Shown: in pieces, positions 7,480 to 15,839 of the stretch | Layout of the letters: every line of letters starts with the position of its first letter | How positions within the stretch are numbered: the stretch's first letter is position 1 | NCBI GenBank assembly: GCA_007679095.1 | Contig: VEFU01000003.1 | Coordinates: 1-64,000, forward strand | DNA: 64,000 nt | Origin: Paenibacillus bovis | GTDB lineage: Bacteria > Bacillota > Bacilli > Bacillales > Bacillaceae_C | Direction: 5' to 3' | Position numbers and translations under genes: made by a program | The notes under the pieces: generated by a model | What the model was told of the DNA's origin: nothing | Seen by the model: only the letters and a program-made list of their open reading frames with translations | Database searches by the model: none

Positions 7480-7705
7480 CAGCTTATACTTATTCGCACG
7501 AGTGATCTCTGCTCACGTCAGGGGACTTACCCTCCCATATCTCCTGGCATCGAGTGCCTACATTCCTTCGTTGGGTCTTGCCTAACGCAGAGCTCGGCCC
7601 TATACTCCTGCATGGACTGACCATAATAGGTCGTCTAAAGTCTCCATTTACCGAATCTCTGTGCCTCATTGTAACGAAATATGAAGAAAAGATTAGCACT
7701 TCTAA
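7480..7705 (-). ncRNA. Structured non-coding tail of the IS110 element, candidate bridge RNA
   Basis: The roughly 225 bases after the transposase stop are clearly less A/T-rich than the genome around them and hold several short hairpins on the minus strand: GTGA-GCAGAGA-TCAC, GGCA-CTCGA-TGCC, CGTT-AGGCAAGACCC-AACG and TTAG-AAGTG-CTAA. IS110-family elements encode a bridge (seek) RNA in a non-coding end that pairs with target and donor DNA. In the IS1111 branch it lies downstream of the transposase, which fits this layout. The small open frame across it (7490-7699) looks accidental. The RNA itself is an inference. Confidence 0.45.
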
Positions 7706-8989
7706 TTAGGCTGCTATTTTAGTCGCCTCGATATAGGTGAGGTCTCCTAACATCCTTTCAGGATTAAATACAGTTTGGTGAACACTCAGTCCATGTAACA
7801 CTTGAATTAACTTTCTGCACACTACGACCATCGCTTCTTTTTTCTTTAATGGATTATCCTCACGTGAATGATAATAGGTGTACACTTTATGAAATGCTGT
7901 GTTGTTCCGAATCAATGGGAGGATTGCTTTATAAAGAAGCCTTCGTAGCCCTCTTCTTCCTCTTTTTGAAATCTTTTTGGTACCTTGGTGTTTACCAGAA
8001 CTGTTTTCTCGTAATGTTAATCCCGCTAGTTTAATAATTTGGCGTGGATGATTATAGTTTTGAAGAGAGCCTGTTTCAGCCAACAATTCGCTAACAGTGT
8101 TCTCACTAATACCTTTAATAGAAACGAGAAAATTAAACTCTGGTAAGTTCTTTGCTTGTTCCACCATTTCAGTTGTAATCTCTTCGAGCTGAGATTGTAA
8201 AAGTTCTAATTGATCGATAAGAGCTTTTATTTCAATTTTTGCTATATATGCACCGTCCGTGATTCCAATAGAATGCTTAGCCAATTGGATAAGTTTGGCC
8301 ATTTTAGGCTTTCCTGCATACTTAGCACCTGCATCCTTTTGTTGCTTTACCAAATCCTCGACAGAGGCATTTTTGATATCCTCTGGGAGAGGAGTTAGCT
8401 TTAGAACGGTCCGTTCTTGTTGACCATAGTGCTTAAAAACTTGTCTAAACTCTGGAAAGTAAAGGTCAATCCACCGTTGTATACGATTCTTAACTGCACC
8501 AATATCTTTACGAATTCGTTCTCGTATTGATGAACCTTGCCGTAGATTATGATCTACAATTGACATGTCCCTTGGGACACTGAAGTAACCATTCGGAATT
8601 AGTTTTGCGATAACGCGGGCATCTTTCACATCATTCTTTGTTTGTAAATTATCATCCATTTCCTTAGATTGCTTGACGTGTAAAGGGTTCACCAGCACAA
8701 ATGGTATATCGGAGATTTTTAAATAAAACGCTATGTTCTTCCAATAGTGACCTGTTGCTTCAAATCCTATAAGGACTTCTGTTTTATCATGTTGTTCCAT
8801 TAACTCTCGAATAGCGTTATTCAAATAAAGGAAGCCTTCTCTCGATTGAGAAAAATTCCAGACTTTCGCTAATTCTCTTCCCCGACTATCAACTGCACAA
8901 GCATAATGTTTCTCTTTAGCAATATCAATACCAATCACTAGTGTGTTTTCATGTACTTGATTAATTCGTTCATTTCTATTATTCTTCAA
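7706..8989 (-). CDS. IS110-family transposase (DEDD recombinase)
   Basis: The 427-aa protein has an N-terminal RuvC-like DEDD domain: VIGIDIAKEKHY near residue 20, GFEATGHY near 75, and KNDVKDARVIA near 120. These are followed by a helical region and a C-terminal Transposase_20 domain (SIKGISENTVSELLAETG, LAGLTLRENSSGKHQG, KRGRRGLRRLLY). The full-length frame suggests an active enzyme. The start is TTG at 8989, with AAGGAGG 7 bases upstream. That ribosome binding site lies within the 3' arm of a 10-bp hairpin, so translation may be blocked on read-through transcripts. Confidence 0.93.
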   Translation of the reverse strand: MKNNRNERINQVHENTLVIGIDIAKEKHYACAVDSRGRELAKVWNFSQSREGFLYLNNAIRELMEQHDKTEVLIGFEATGHYWKNIAFYLKISDIPFVLVNPLHVKQSKEMDDNLQTKNDVKDARVIAKLIPNGYFSVPRDMSIVDHNLRQGSSIRERIRKDIGAVKNRIQRWIDLYFPEFRQVFKHYGQQERTVLKLTPLPEDIKNASVEDLVKQQKDAGAKYAGKPKMAKLIQLAKHSIGITDGAYIAKIEIKALIDQLELLQSQLEEITTEMVEQAKNLPEFNFLVSIKGISENTVSELLAETGSLQNYNHPRQIIKLAGLTLRENSSGKHQGTKKISKRGRRGLRRLLYKAILPLIRNNTAFHKVYTYYHSREDNPLKKKEAMVVVCRKLIQVLHGLSVHQTVFNPERMLGDLTYIEATKIAA

Positions 8990-9043
8990 GTGGGATCCTC
9001 CTTATGGTTGTTTTTTCGACAATTGCATCATATAGGAGGATCC
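8990..9043 (-). promoter_or_regulatory. Hairpin covering the transposase ribosome binding site
   Basis: GGATCCTCCT and AGGAGGATCC are perfect 10-bp arms (8993-9002 and 9034-9043). The arm nearest the start codon contains the AGGAGG Shine-Dalgarno sequence. RNA started outside the element would fold and hide the site, while RNA started inside the loop would not. Such folding limits transposase made from outside transcription in several IS families. Its use here is an inference. Confidence 0.6.
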
Positions 9044-9059
9044 TTTTCTTTTCAAGTGC

Positions 9060-9434
9060 GTTAAGACTAATTCAACAGGAATGCTCCTGCGGGATGTACG
9101 GTAGCCGGAAGACCCCACAGGCGCACAAAGCGCCGAGGAGGCTTCCGAACCTTGTCTAGTTCAGGCTCCTAGTGGCTAGTGAATCTTCGGTCACTTCCCT
9201 ACGAAAAGTCATCATCGACGGAGGAACGTCGACTAAGATCGGCACATCGTGTGCCAACGTCGACGTGATCCACATCCTGTGGACCTCTCGTCGTGAGTCC
9301 TTTATCTCAGTCAGTGTCCTAGAAAATTCATACGCCACTTGACAGTCGCCTTCACTTTTCTAAGCCCGCGGAAAGCGAAGTGTATTTTCGTAGCGGTATA
9401 GTTACACAAATATTGTTCAGAATTACATCCAGTT
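9060..9434. repeat. GC-richer folded intergenic element between IS110 and cinA
   Basis: This 375-bp stretch differs in composition from its neighbours and has no credible gene. It holds a hairpin CAGGA-ATGC-TCCTG (about 9076-9090), a nested stem CGGAAG (9106-9111)/CTTCCG (9142-9147) around GGCGC-ACAAA-GCGCC, and a three-way junction at 9216-9293. Near 9365 it carries CCCGCGGAAAGCGAAGTGTA, which recurs with a one-base difference, inverted, at 33314-33333. I infer a dispersed non-coding repeat common in this group of bacteria. Confidence 0.6.
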
Positions 9435-10700
9435 CTAATAGTTTGGTCCCATCCCCTCTTCATTTGCCTGTAATTCTTTTAGAAGGTAGTGACAACCATA
9501 CTTCACTGATCTTTTTTGATTTCCGTTTCTAGAACCAGACAATTGTAATTTATAAGCTTTGGCTGGTTTTCCTTCGAATGAAATACCAATCCAAACTGTA
9601 CCTGCAGGATGACCTTCCAGCGAATCAGGTCCAGCAACTCCTGTAAAACTTATTCCAATACTCGTTCCTAATAAGTTGCGAACATTTTCTGCAAGTTCTT
9701 CTGCACATTGCTCACTTACTACACCGTACGTATTTATTGTCTCTTCTTTCACATTGAGAAGCTTCATTTTAGATTTATTGGAATAACATACTACTCCACC
9801 AATTAACATTGTACTTACACCAACAATAGAAGTCATTTCAGACTGAAATAGTCCTCCTGTTAAACTTTCGGCTGCAGCAATCGTTAATTTTCTTTCTTGT
9901 AGCACTTTCAGTAATTCTTTCATTATAGTTGTTTGATCGTAGCCATAAAAGTATTGGCCCACGCGCTCATTTACTCGTTTTTCCATTGAATCTATTAGTT
10001 TCGTAGCTTCTTCCTCAGACTGATGACGTGCAGTAATCCGCAATGTTACCTCGTTATCTCCTGCTAAAGGTGCAATGGTAGGATTTGACTGTTCATCAAG
10101 TATATCCTCTATCTCTACTTCTAACTGAGACTCGCCAATACCAAAATAACGTAAGACACGTGAAACTATTTTCTCTTTTACCTCTATTTCATCAAGTATA
10201 GCCGGTAAACCAAATTTACGAAACATTGGTTGCATTTCATGAGGTGGGCCAGGAAGTAGCATATAAAACTTTGATTGATTTTTGACAAACATCCCAGGTG
10301 CCATCCCATGTTCATTTGGTAGAACATGGGAACCTTCTATTACGAGTGCTTGTTTCCTATTATTTTCAGTCATTGTTCTATTTGTTTTTTGGAAATATTC
10401 CATTATTGTTTGTATCGCATGTTTGTCTTCTATTAGTTTACTGTTTAAATGATTTGCAATCGTATCTTTCGTTAAATCATCTTTTGTTGGTCCCAAACCA
10501 CCTGTAAAAATAAGTAAATCAGCCCTTGACTCAGCAACTTCGATAACTTCTCTTAATCGATTCGGATTATCACCTACAGCCGTATGATGATAAACATTAA
10601 CACCAATTTCTGCTAATTGCTCAGATAAATATTTAGCATTTGAATTTACTATTTGTCCTAAAAGTAATTCCGTACCTACTGCAATAATCTCCGCATTCAT
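9435..10700 (-). CDS. cinA: CinA: competence/damage-inducible protein A
   Basis: The 421-aa protein has the CinA two-domain layout: an N-terminal MoCF-biosynthesis-like domain ([29 protein letters not shown]) and a C-terminal domain of the nicotinamide-nucleotide deamidase (PncC) type ([16 protein letters not shown]-like region, GVAGP). It is linked to competence and to NAD-cycle repair; the exact activity of the Bacillus protein is uncertain. The length matches the family. It is usually just upstream of recA, from which it is separated here by the IS110 element. It follows pgsA closely (26 bp). Confidence 0.95.
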   Translation of the reverse strand: MNAEIIAVGTELLLGQIVNSNAKYLSEQLAEIGVNVYHHTAVGDNPNRLREVIEVAESRADLLIFTGGLGPTKDDLTKDTIANHLNSKLIEDKHAIQTIMEYFQKTNRTMTENNRKQALVIEGSHVLPNEHGMAPGMFVKNQSKFYMLLPGPPHEMQPMFRKFGLPAILDEIEVKEKIVSRVLRYFGIGESQLEVEIEDILDEQSNPTIAPLAGDNEVTLRITARHQSEEEATKLIDSMEKRVNERVGQYFYGYDQTTIMKELLKVLQERKLTIAAAESLTGGLFQSEMTSIVGVSTMLIGGVVCYSNKSKMKLLNVKEETINTYGVVSEQCAEELAENVRNLLGTSIGISFTGVAGPDSLEGHPAGTVWIGISFEGKPAKAYKLQLSGSRNGNQKRSVKYGCHYLLKELQANEEGMGPNY

Positions 10701-10726
10701 TATTCAAAAACCTTTCTGTTATAGAG

Positions 10727-11305
10727 TTATTTTGAATTTTTAAAAACTGCTTTGTTCTTAGCAAAGTACTCATATCCTGACCAGATCGTAAAGACGAGTG
10801 CTACCCAAAGTGCAATTGTTGCAAATGGAAAATCTATTGCCTCAAAGAAGATATTATTCAAAAGCAATGCAGATATTGCAATTATCTGGCTCCAAGTTTT
10901 AATTTTCCCTAATATATTTGCAGCTACAACCTCACCAGTCCCAGCTAAAATTAAGCGAAGGCCCGTTACCGCAAATTCTCGGCTAATAATGAGAATCACG
11001 ATCCAAGATGGTGCAAGTTGCATTTCAACTAATACAATCAATGCAGCAGAAACAAGAAGTTTGTCTGCAAGTGGGTCTAAAAATTTCCCTAAATCCGTTA
11101 CTAAATTATATTTTCTAGCAAAATAACCATCAACCCAATCTGTGACAGAAGCAAAGATAAATACTAGTGCTCCAATAAAATGGGCTACTTCCATTTCTGT
11201 ACCTGGCAATTTAATGATTCCCCAATTAAATGGTACAAGCATTAAAATTAAAAAAACTGGGATTAAAAATATCCGAGAGATGGTAATTTTATTAGGTAAA
11301 TTCAT
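10727..11305 (-). CDS. pgsA: CDP-diacylglycerol-glycerol-3-phosphate 3-phosphatidyltransferase
   Basis: This membrane enzyme makes phosphatidylglycerol phosphate from CDP-diacylglycerol and glycerol 3-phosphate. The CDP-alcohol transferase motif DG-x2-AR-x8-G-x3-D-x3-D is complete (D59, G60, A63, R64, G73, D77, D81). Several hydrophobic helices span the 192 residues, and the length equals that of B. subtilis PgsA. It sits between rodZ and cinA as in relatives. A small hairpin separates it from rodZ. Confidence 0.97.
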   Translation of the reverse strand: MNLPNKITISRIFLIPVFLILMLVPFNWGIIKLPGTEMEVAHFIGALVFIFASVTDWVDGYFARKYNLVTDLGKFLDPLADKLLVSAALIVLVEMQLAPSWIVILIISREFAVTGLRLILAGTGEVVAANILGKIKTWSQIIAISALLLNNIFFEAIDFPFATIALWVALVFTIWSGYEYFAKNKAVFKNSK

Positions 11306-11348
11306 ACATATCCTCCCAATCTAAAAGCATAAGATTCATTAAAAAATG

Positions 11349-11368
11349 AACCGCCAAAGTCGGCGGTT
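11349..11368 (-). terminator. Hairpin terminator between rodZ and pgsA
   Basis: AACCGCC pairs with GGCGGTT, and the minus strand continues CATTTTTTAA. Given its place between closely spaced genes, it may be partial. Confidence 0.6.
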
Positions 11369-11381
11369 TTAATAAATTCCT

Positions 11382-12338
11382 TTAGTCTTGCTTTGTGAAG
11401 TTAATTTGTATATCTTGTCTTACTGGCTCTGATTGAAATTCGATGGGCTCACCATTGATCAGAATTTCAGTATCAAGAGTTCTTCCTACTACTATATATG
11501 CACTATCTTCTTCCGTAAAATCAAAGGTTTTACTTTCCCCATCCTTAATTTCACCTTGGAAGAACATTGTATTTTGACCATTCTTCACACTAATCCAGCT
11601 TCTACCAGAATCCGAAGCTTTTATTTCAAATTCAAATTTATCCGTATTCGTTAATCTAAAGGTAGAAACATAACCATTAACATTTTCGAGTGTAAGTTCT
11701 TGTTCCACTATCTGTTCCTCATTATCTGAGTCGTCTAATTCGGAATCTGATCCTTCATCATTAACATTGTCAGGATTTTCACCTTGCGTATCGTCTGACT
11801 CATCCGTATTTCCGTCCGAATTATCATTTGAATTATCAGTATTAGTATCTTCATTATTATCAGGTACTACATCATCTGATTCGGTTATATCTACTGTTTT
11901 ATTATTATCATCCGTAGGTTTTTCTCCGAAATCAACATACTTCATGACGAGAGTATAAATTAAAAATATAACTGCAATGACAAATACAGCCGTTAATATT
12001 TTCGGAAATAATTCCATAAACTTTGATGTAGTTGGTGAAACAGCTTTTCTGTTTTGAATTCTAGAAAGCCTTTCCGGTATATCATTTTCATTTGTTAGTG
12101 GTATTTCATTTCTATACTCATCAAAAAGTATCTCGGGTTCAAGGCCTACTGCCTCCGCATACTGTTTAATAAAGGCTCGTGCATAGAACTTACCAGGTAA
12201 TATCTCGTATTTCCCTTCTTCTATCGCAACTAAATATCTTTTTTGGATTCTTGTAATATTTTGAAGCTCGTCTAAAGTAAGGCTTTTCTCTTCTCTTGCC
12301 ATGCGCAGTCGGCTTCCTAATTCTGTCAATGAAAACAC
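11382..12338 (-). CDS. rodZ: RodZ-like cell-shape protein (YmfM)
   Basis: RodZ links MreB to the cell-wall elongation machinery. The 318-aa protein has an N-terminal helix-turn-helix of the XRE type (LGSRLRMAREEKSLTLDELQ, residues 6-75), one membrane helix (about 111-131), a low-complexity Asp/Asn/Ser/Glu linker (about 142-210) and a C-terminal beta domain (about 215-318). The linker gives simple-sequence DNA around 11720-11900. It is 10 bp downstream of ymfK, as in B. subtilis. Confidence 0.93.
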   Translation of the reverse strand: MFSLTELGSRLRMAREEKSLTLDELQNITRIQKRYLVAIEEGKYEILPGKFYARAFIKQYAEAVGLEPEILFDEYRNEIPLTNENDIPERLSRIQNRKAVSPTTSKFMELFPKILTAVFVIAVIFLIYTLVMKYVDFGEKPTDDNNKTVDITESDDVVPDNNEDTNTDNSNDNSDGNTDESDDTQGENPDNVNDEGSDSELDDSDNEEQIVEQELTLENVNGYVSTFRLTNTDKFEFEIKASDSGRSWISVKNGQNTMFFQGEIKDGESKTFDFTEEDSAYIVVGRTLDTEILINGEPIEFQSEPVRQDIQINFTKQD

Positions 12339-12347
12339 CTGCCAATC

Positions 12348-13136
12348 CTAAAAGTCGAAACCAAAACCTGGTGCATCGAATAAGTTGTTTTTCTCTGCAA
12401 TTTCATATGTAATTTCCTCATCACGATCATTTCTAAGTTCAATAATATAATCAAAATCGTCCATTGAGTACTCCGAATGTTGAACAAAAATATCTGGATG
12501 TTCAATCACTTTCACGGCTGGAATTTTCATAATTTCTCTAACTAATTGAAGATGACGTTCATCTGCTCTCGTTCTAGATACAATACCGTCAATAATAAAA
12601 ATATTGTTAGAATTGTATTCATCTTTTATTAGTTCTTTTCGAATAGTTTGTTTTAATAGAGTGGATGAGACAAACAGCCATTTTTTATTAGCACTAACAC
12701 TTGAGGCAACAATAGATTCTGTCTTTCCTACTCGAGGCATTCCTCTAATCCCAACTAGTTTATGTCCTTCTTGCTTAAACAATTCAGCCATAAAATCAAC
12801 TAATAATCCCAGTTCATCCCTTACAAAACGGAATGTTTTTTTATCATCCATATCTCGTTCAATATATCTTCCGTGCCGAACGGCTAATCGATCTAGTAAC
12901 TTAGGCTCACGCATTTTTGTTACTCTAATCGTTTCAACTGTTTTCAAAATAGACTCAAGGCGAATAATTTGTTCCTCATTTTTTGCCCGGATTAATAAAC
13001 CTCTTCGTCCTCTATCAATACCATTTATACTTATAATGTTTATGGACAACATTCCTAATAATGAAGAAATATCACCTAATAAACCCGGACGATCGATTGT
13101 AATCTCATATTCCAAATACCATTCTTTTCTTTCCAT
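12348..13136 (-). CDS. ymfK: YmfK, DUF3388 protein with ACT-like and P-loop segments
   Basis: The function is unknown. The 262-aa protein has an ACT-like N-terminal segment (YEITIDRPGLLGDISSLLG, residues 10-75) and a later P-loop GMPRVGKT (132-139), so small-molecule sensing coupled to nucleotide binding is plausible. I choose ATG 13136 because GGGAGAGGG lies just upstream. The frame reaches a TTG at 13151, but that codon has no ribosome binding site and precedes the one used here. It is conserved in Bacillaceae between ymfJ and rodZ. Confidence 0.9.
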   Translation of the reverse strand: MERKEWYLEYEITIDRPGLLGDISSLLGMLSINIISINGIDRGRRGLLIRAKNEEQIIRLESILKTVETIRVTKMREPKLLDRLAVRHGRYIERDMDDKKTFRFVRDELGLLVDFMAELFKQEGHKLVGIRGMPRVGKTESIVASSVSANKKWLFVSSTLLKQTIRKELIKDEYNSNNIFIIDGIVSRTRADERHLQLVREIMKIPAVKVIEHPDIFVQHSEYSMDDFDYIIELRNDRDEEITYEIAEKNNLFDAPGFGFDF

Positions 13137-13315
13137 CTTACCCTCTCCCAATAAGGTAATAAATCCGGATTTGGTTAATTAAACAATAATGTCTCGATTA
13201 TATAATAGCTGAAATAAATAAAATATGAAAGTATAAGGTATGATTTTACGCCAAATTCTTACAAAAATATTATCGTTTATTATTCATGAATGATTCCATT
13301 ATGCTGATATTAAAA

Positions 13316-13391
13316 AAGACTGTTCTTTAAAATTCTTTGCCATTTTCACACAATTGTATGATAGGAAAGAGTAATTTAAAGGAACAGTCTT
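13316..13391 (-). terminator. Large-loop terminator after ymfJ
   Basis: AAGACTGTTC plus TTTAAA on one side and the complementary TTTAAAGGAACAGTCTT on the other form a stem of about 16 bp with one bulge and a loop of roughly 43 bases. The minus strand then runs into Ts. Confidence 0.7.
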
Positions 13392-13400
13392 ATTTCATTT

Positions 13401-13658
13401 TTATTTTGTACTGTTGTTTTCAACAAGTTTAACCATTACTTTAGCAATTGCTTCTTGTTCTTCTGGTGAAGCAACAGACCATAAATCAGATAGTACCCGT
13501 TGTTGTTCATTTTTAGGATCAACATTATGCGCTAAATAATCCCCAACATGTGTTGCCATTTTATCTATCACATTTTGGGACATACCTTGATTTTGTGCAT
13601 CATCTAAACGGTCACCTAAGAAATTCTTCCATTGCTCCCAATTATCCAGAATGGACAT
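13401..13658 (-). CDS. ymfJ: YmfJ, DUF3243 family protein
   Basis: This is an 85-aa, acidic, helical protein of the DUF3243 family, recognisable from NWEQWKNFLGDRLDDAQNQG, the DYLAHNVDPKN turn and SPEEQEAIAKVMVKLVE. The function is not known to me. The start ATG follows AAGGAGG at good spacing. It stands between ymfI and ymfK with its own terminator, as in other Bacillaceae. Confidence 0.9.
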   Translation of the reverse strand: MSILDNWEQWKNFLGDRLDDAQNQGMSQNVIDKMATHVGDYLAHNVDPKNEQQRVLSDLWSVASPEEQEAIAKVMVKLVENNSTK

Positions 13659-13764
13659 TCACACTTCCTCCTTTGTTGATAAACTTACAATGAATAGTAT
13701 GCTCAAGAGGAATTTGCGTTATGCATGGAAAAGAAAAGTGTAATAGAAGGTAATAAAGCTAATT

Positions 13765-14487
13765 CTATATGTACCAACCACCATTCACACTTAGTGTTTG
13801 TCCCGTTATATACGATGATTTTGACGAAAGAAGAAAAGAAATAGCTTCTGACACTTCCTCTGGCATTGCAAGACGACCTAATGGAATTTCAGATTCAATC
13901 TCTTCTATTTCCTCTTCCGTAAAACGATTCATCATACTTGTCTTCACTGCCCCAGGAGCAACACAATTAATTCGTAAACCATTACTCGCCATCTCTTTGC
14001 TTAGAGCTTTCACAAAGGAAATTTGCGCACCTTTTACAGTGGAATACATCACTTCACATGCGGCTCCTGTTTGTCCCCAAATAGAGCTAATGATGACAAT
14101 ACTAGAATCATGAAACTTCATAAGTTTAGGTAATAGCTTTTTTATCAATAGAAGTGGGCTCTTTACATGTATTTGGAGCAAATCATCTATTGTATTCTCA
14201 TCTAAATCCGTAAATAAACTGTATGATGATGTTCCACTACAAATGACAATTGCATGTAACTGAAATATGGATTCAATAATTTTATGGACACCCTCATTTG
14301 TACGTAGATCAGCTTGAATAGTGATTAATTCAATATTATATGCTTCTAGTTGCTGCACTAATGTATTCATTTTTTCTATATTGGAATGGTAGTGTAAGTA
14401 TAAATTCCATCCCTCACTTGCCAGTTTCAAAGCAGTGGTTGCACCTATACCACCACTTGCTCCAGTTATTAAAGCAAACTTCTTCAC
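13765..14487 (-). CDS. ymfI: YmfI, SDR-family EF-P 5-aminopentanone reductase
   Basis: This is a short-chain dehydrogenase of 240 aa with the cofactor motif TGASGGIG (8-15), catalytic Tyr148 and Lys152 in YSTVK, and Ser134/135 upstream. In B. subtilis YmfI reduces the 5-aminopentanone group on elongation factor P to 5-aminopentanol, which aids translation of proline-rich proteins and swarming. The assignment rests on family and gene neighbourhood (ymfF-ymfH-ymfI-ymfJ). A FabG-like reductase is the alternative. Confidence 0.88.
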   Translation of the reverse strand: MKKFALITGASGGIGATTALKLASEGWNLYLHYHSNIEKMNTLVQQLEAYNIELITIQADLRTNEGVHKIIESIFQLHAIVICSGTSSYSLFTDLDENTIDDLLQIHVKSPLLLIKKLLPKLMKFHDSSIVIISSIWGQTGAACEVMYSTVKGAQISFVKALSKEMASNGLRINCVAPGAVKTSMMNRFTEEEIEEIESEIPLGRLAMPEEVSEAISFLLSSKSSYITGQTLSVNGGWYI

Positions 14488-14511
14488 AATACTCTCTCCC
14501 TAACGTAAAAA

Positions 14512-14536
14512 ACCCGGATAATAACTTTCCGGGTTC
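14512..14536 (-). terminator. Terminator of ymfF-ymfH
   Basis: AACCCGG pairs with CCGGGTT, and the minus strand continues with six Ts. It lies between ymfH and ymfI. Confidence 0.85.
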
Positions 14537-14549
14537 AAGTATACTCTAC

Positions 14550-15839
14550 TTATTTCTTTGGTACAACTTGGCAAACTGTCATCTGACTTTCATCAATAAA
14601 TTTATTCGCTACCTCAAGAATATCAGCAAATGTTAATTCCTCTAAAACTGGGACAACATCAAAGAAGTTCATTTCATTAAAAGAATAACGTGTGAACTGA
14701 TTAGCGATATATTCTTGTGAATTAATCGCTCTTAAAAAATTACCAATTTTCTTTTTTCGAGTTCTTTCTAAAGCTTCTTCAGTCAAATGTTTACCATCTT
14801 TTGCTTCGAGTAATATCGACTGAATTTTTTCTGCAAAAACATCTGGTTGTGCTGAATCACTACCGATAATAGCAAATCCGAATCCTTGCTCTTGGGAATA
14901 ATCATATTGGAAAGTGTCATCAATTAACTGTTCGTTCACTAATTCTTCGTAGTTTTGCGTGCTTTTTCCAAAAAGCATTTCTAACAAAATATTGATGGAA
15001 AGTTCTTGTTTTAACATTTCCTTCCCACTCTGTTGTACTTCTCTAGCTTTTACACCGACATATGATTTTGGTATTTGGACGTTCATTTCTAAAACTTGTT
15101 TTTTCGTTGCCACTGCTTCAGGCTCTTCTTCAAAATGCCGTTCTATTTCAGGTGCTGCATTATAATTTTTAGCTTGTTGATTTGTTTGAATTATATTTAA
15201 TATTTCTTTCGGATCAACTGGTCCTGTTATAAACAAGAGCATATTACTTGGGTGGTAGAATGTTTCATAACATTCGTATAATAACTCAGCAGTTATATTA
15301 GAGATTGATTCCACTGTTCCCGCGATGTCAATTTTCACTGGGTGATGATGGTACATGTTTTCGATTACACCAAAATACACTCTCCAATCAGGATTATCGT
15401 CATACATCATGATTTCCTGACCAATAATACCTTTTTCCTTCTCTACCGTTTTTTCAGTAAAATATGGTTCCTGTACCATATTCATTAACGTGTTTAAATT
15501 TAATTCGGTATCAGTTGTACTAGAAAATAAGTAAGCTGTTCTCGTAAATGAAGTAAAAGCATTTGCGGATGCACCTTGTTTACCAAACTGTTGGAATACA
15601 TCCCCATCTTCTTTTTCAAATAATTTGTGTTCTAGAAAATGCGCAATACCATCAGGAACATTGACAAACTCATTCTTATTTAGTGGCTTAAATTGTTGAT
15701 CAATAGAGCCGTATTTGGTTGTAAAAGTCGCATATGTTTTATTAAATCCTTCTTTAGGTAAAATATAGACATCCAATCCATTTTCTAGTTTTTCATAGAA
15801 GAGTGTTTCATTAATTTGGTTGAATTCAATTTTTTTCAT
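14550..15839 (-). CDS. ymfH: YmfH, M16-family zinc peptidase (active-type subunit)
   Basis: The 429-aa M16 (pitrilysin/processing-peptidase) protein keeps the inverted zinc motif HFLEH (H67, E70, H71) and a downstream Glu region (EKGIIGQEI), so it should be catalytic. Its start overlaps the stop of ymfF by one base, so the two are translated together and probably form a heterodimer, as known for M16 pairs. The substrate is unknown. The length is typical for the family. Confidence 0.93.
   Translation of the reverse strand: MKKIEFNQINETLFYEKLENGLDVYILPKEGFNKTYATFTTKYGSIDQQFKPLNKNEFVNVPDGIAHFLEHKLFEKEDGDVFQQFGKQGASANAFTSFTRTAYLFSSTTDTELNLNTLMNMVQEPYFTEKTVEKEKGIIGQEIMMYDDNPDWRVYFGVIENMYHHHPVKIDIAGTVESISNITAELLYECYETFYHPSNMLLFITGPVDPKEILNIIQTNQQAKNYNAAPEIERHFEEEPEAVATKKQVLEMNVQIPKSYVGVKAREVQQSGKEMLKQELSINILLEMLFGKSTQNYEELVNEQLIDDTFQYDYSQEQGFGFAIIGSDSAQPDVFAEKIQSILLEAKDGKHLTEEALERTRKKKIGNFLRAINSQEYIANQFTRYSFNEMNFFDVVPVLEELTFADILEVANKFIDESQMTVCQVVPKK

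Larger units (their letters stand above)
7480..9045 (-). mobile_element. IS110-family insertion sequence, approximate ends
   Basis: The element consists of one transposase gene (7706-8989), a short upstream segment with a hairpin (8990-9043) and a structured downstream segment (7480-7705). IS110-family elements usually lack classic terminal inverted repeats and target duplications, so the ends given are estimates. It sits between cinA and recA, genes that are neighbours in B. subtilis, and appears intact. Confidence 0.7.

Noticed and set aside
7490-7699. 69-aa open frame downstream of the transposase
   Set aside because: It overlaps the hairpin-rich tail of the IS110 element, has no good ribosome binding site and an unusual composition; a structured RNA explains the region better.
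9100-9150. tRNA or other stable RNA gene in the GC-richer stretch
   Set aside because: The stems do not form a cloverleaf and no T-loop or CCA end is seen.
9156-9338. 60-aa open frame in the folded intergenic element
   Set aside because: The nucleotide sequence is dominated by inverted repeats, which explain the open frame; no start signal is present.
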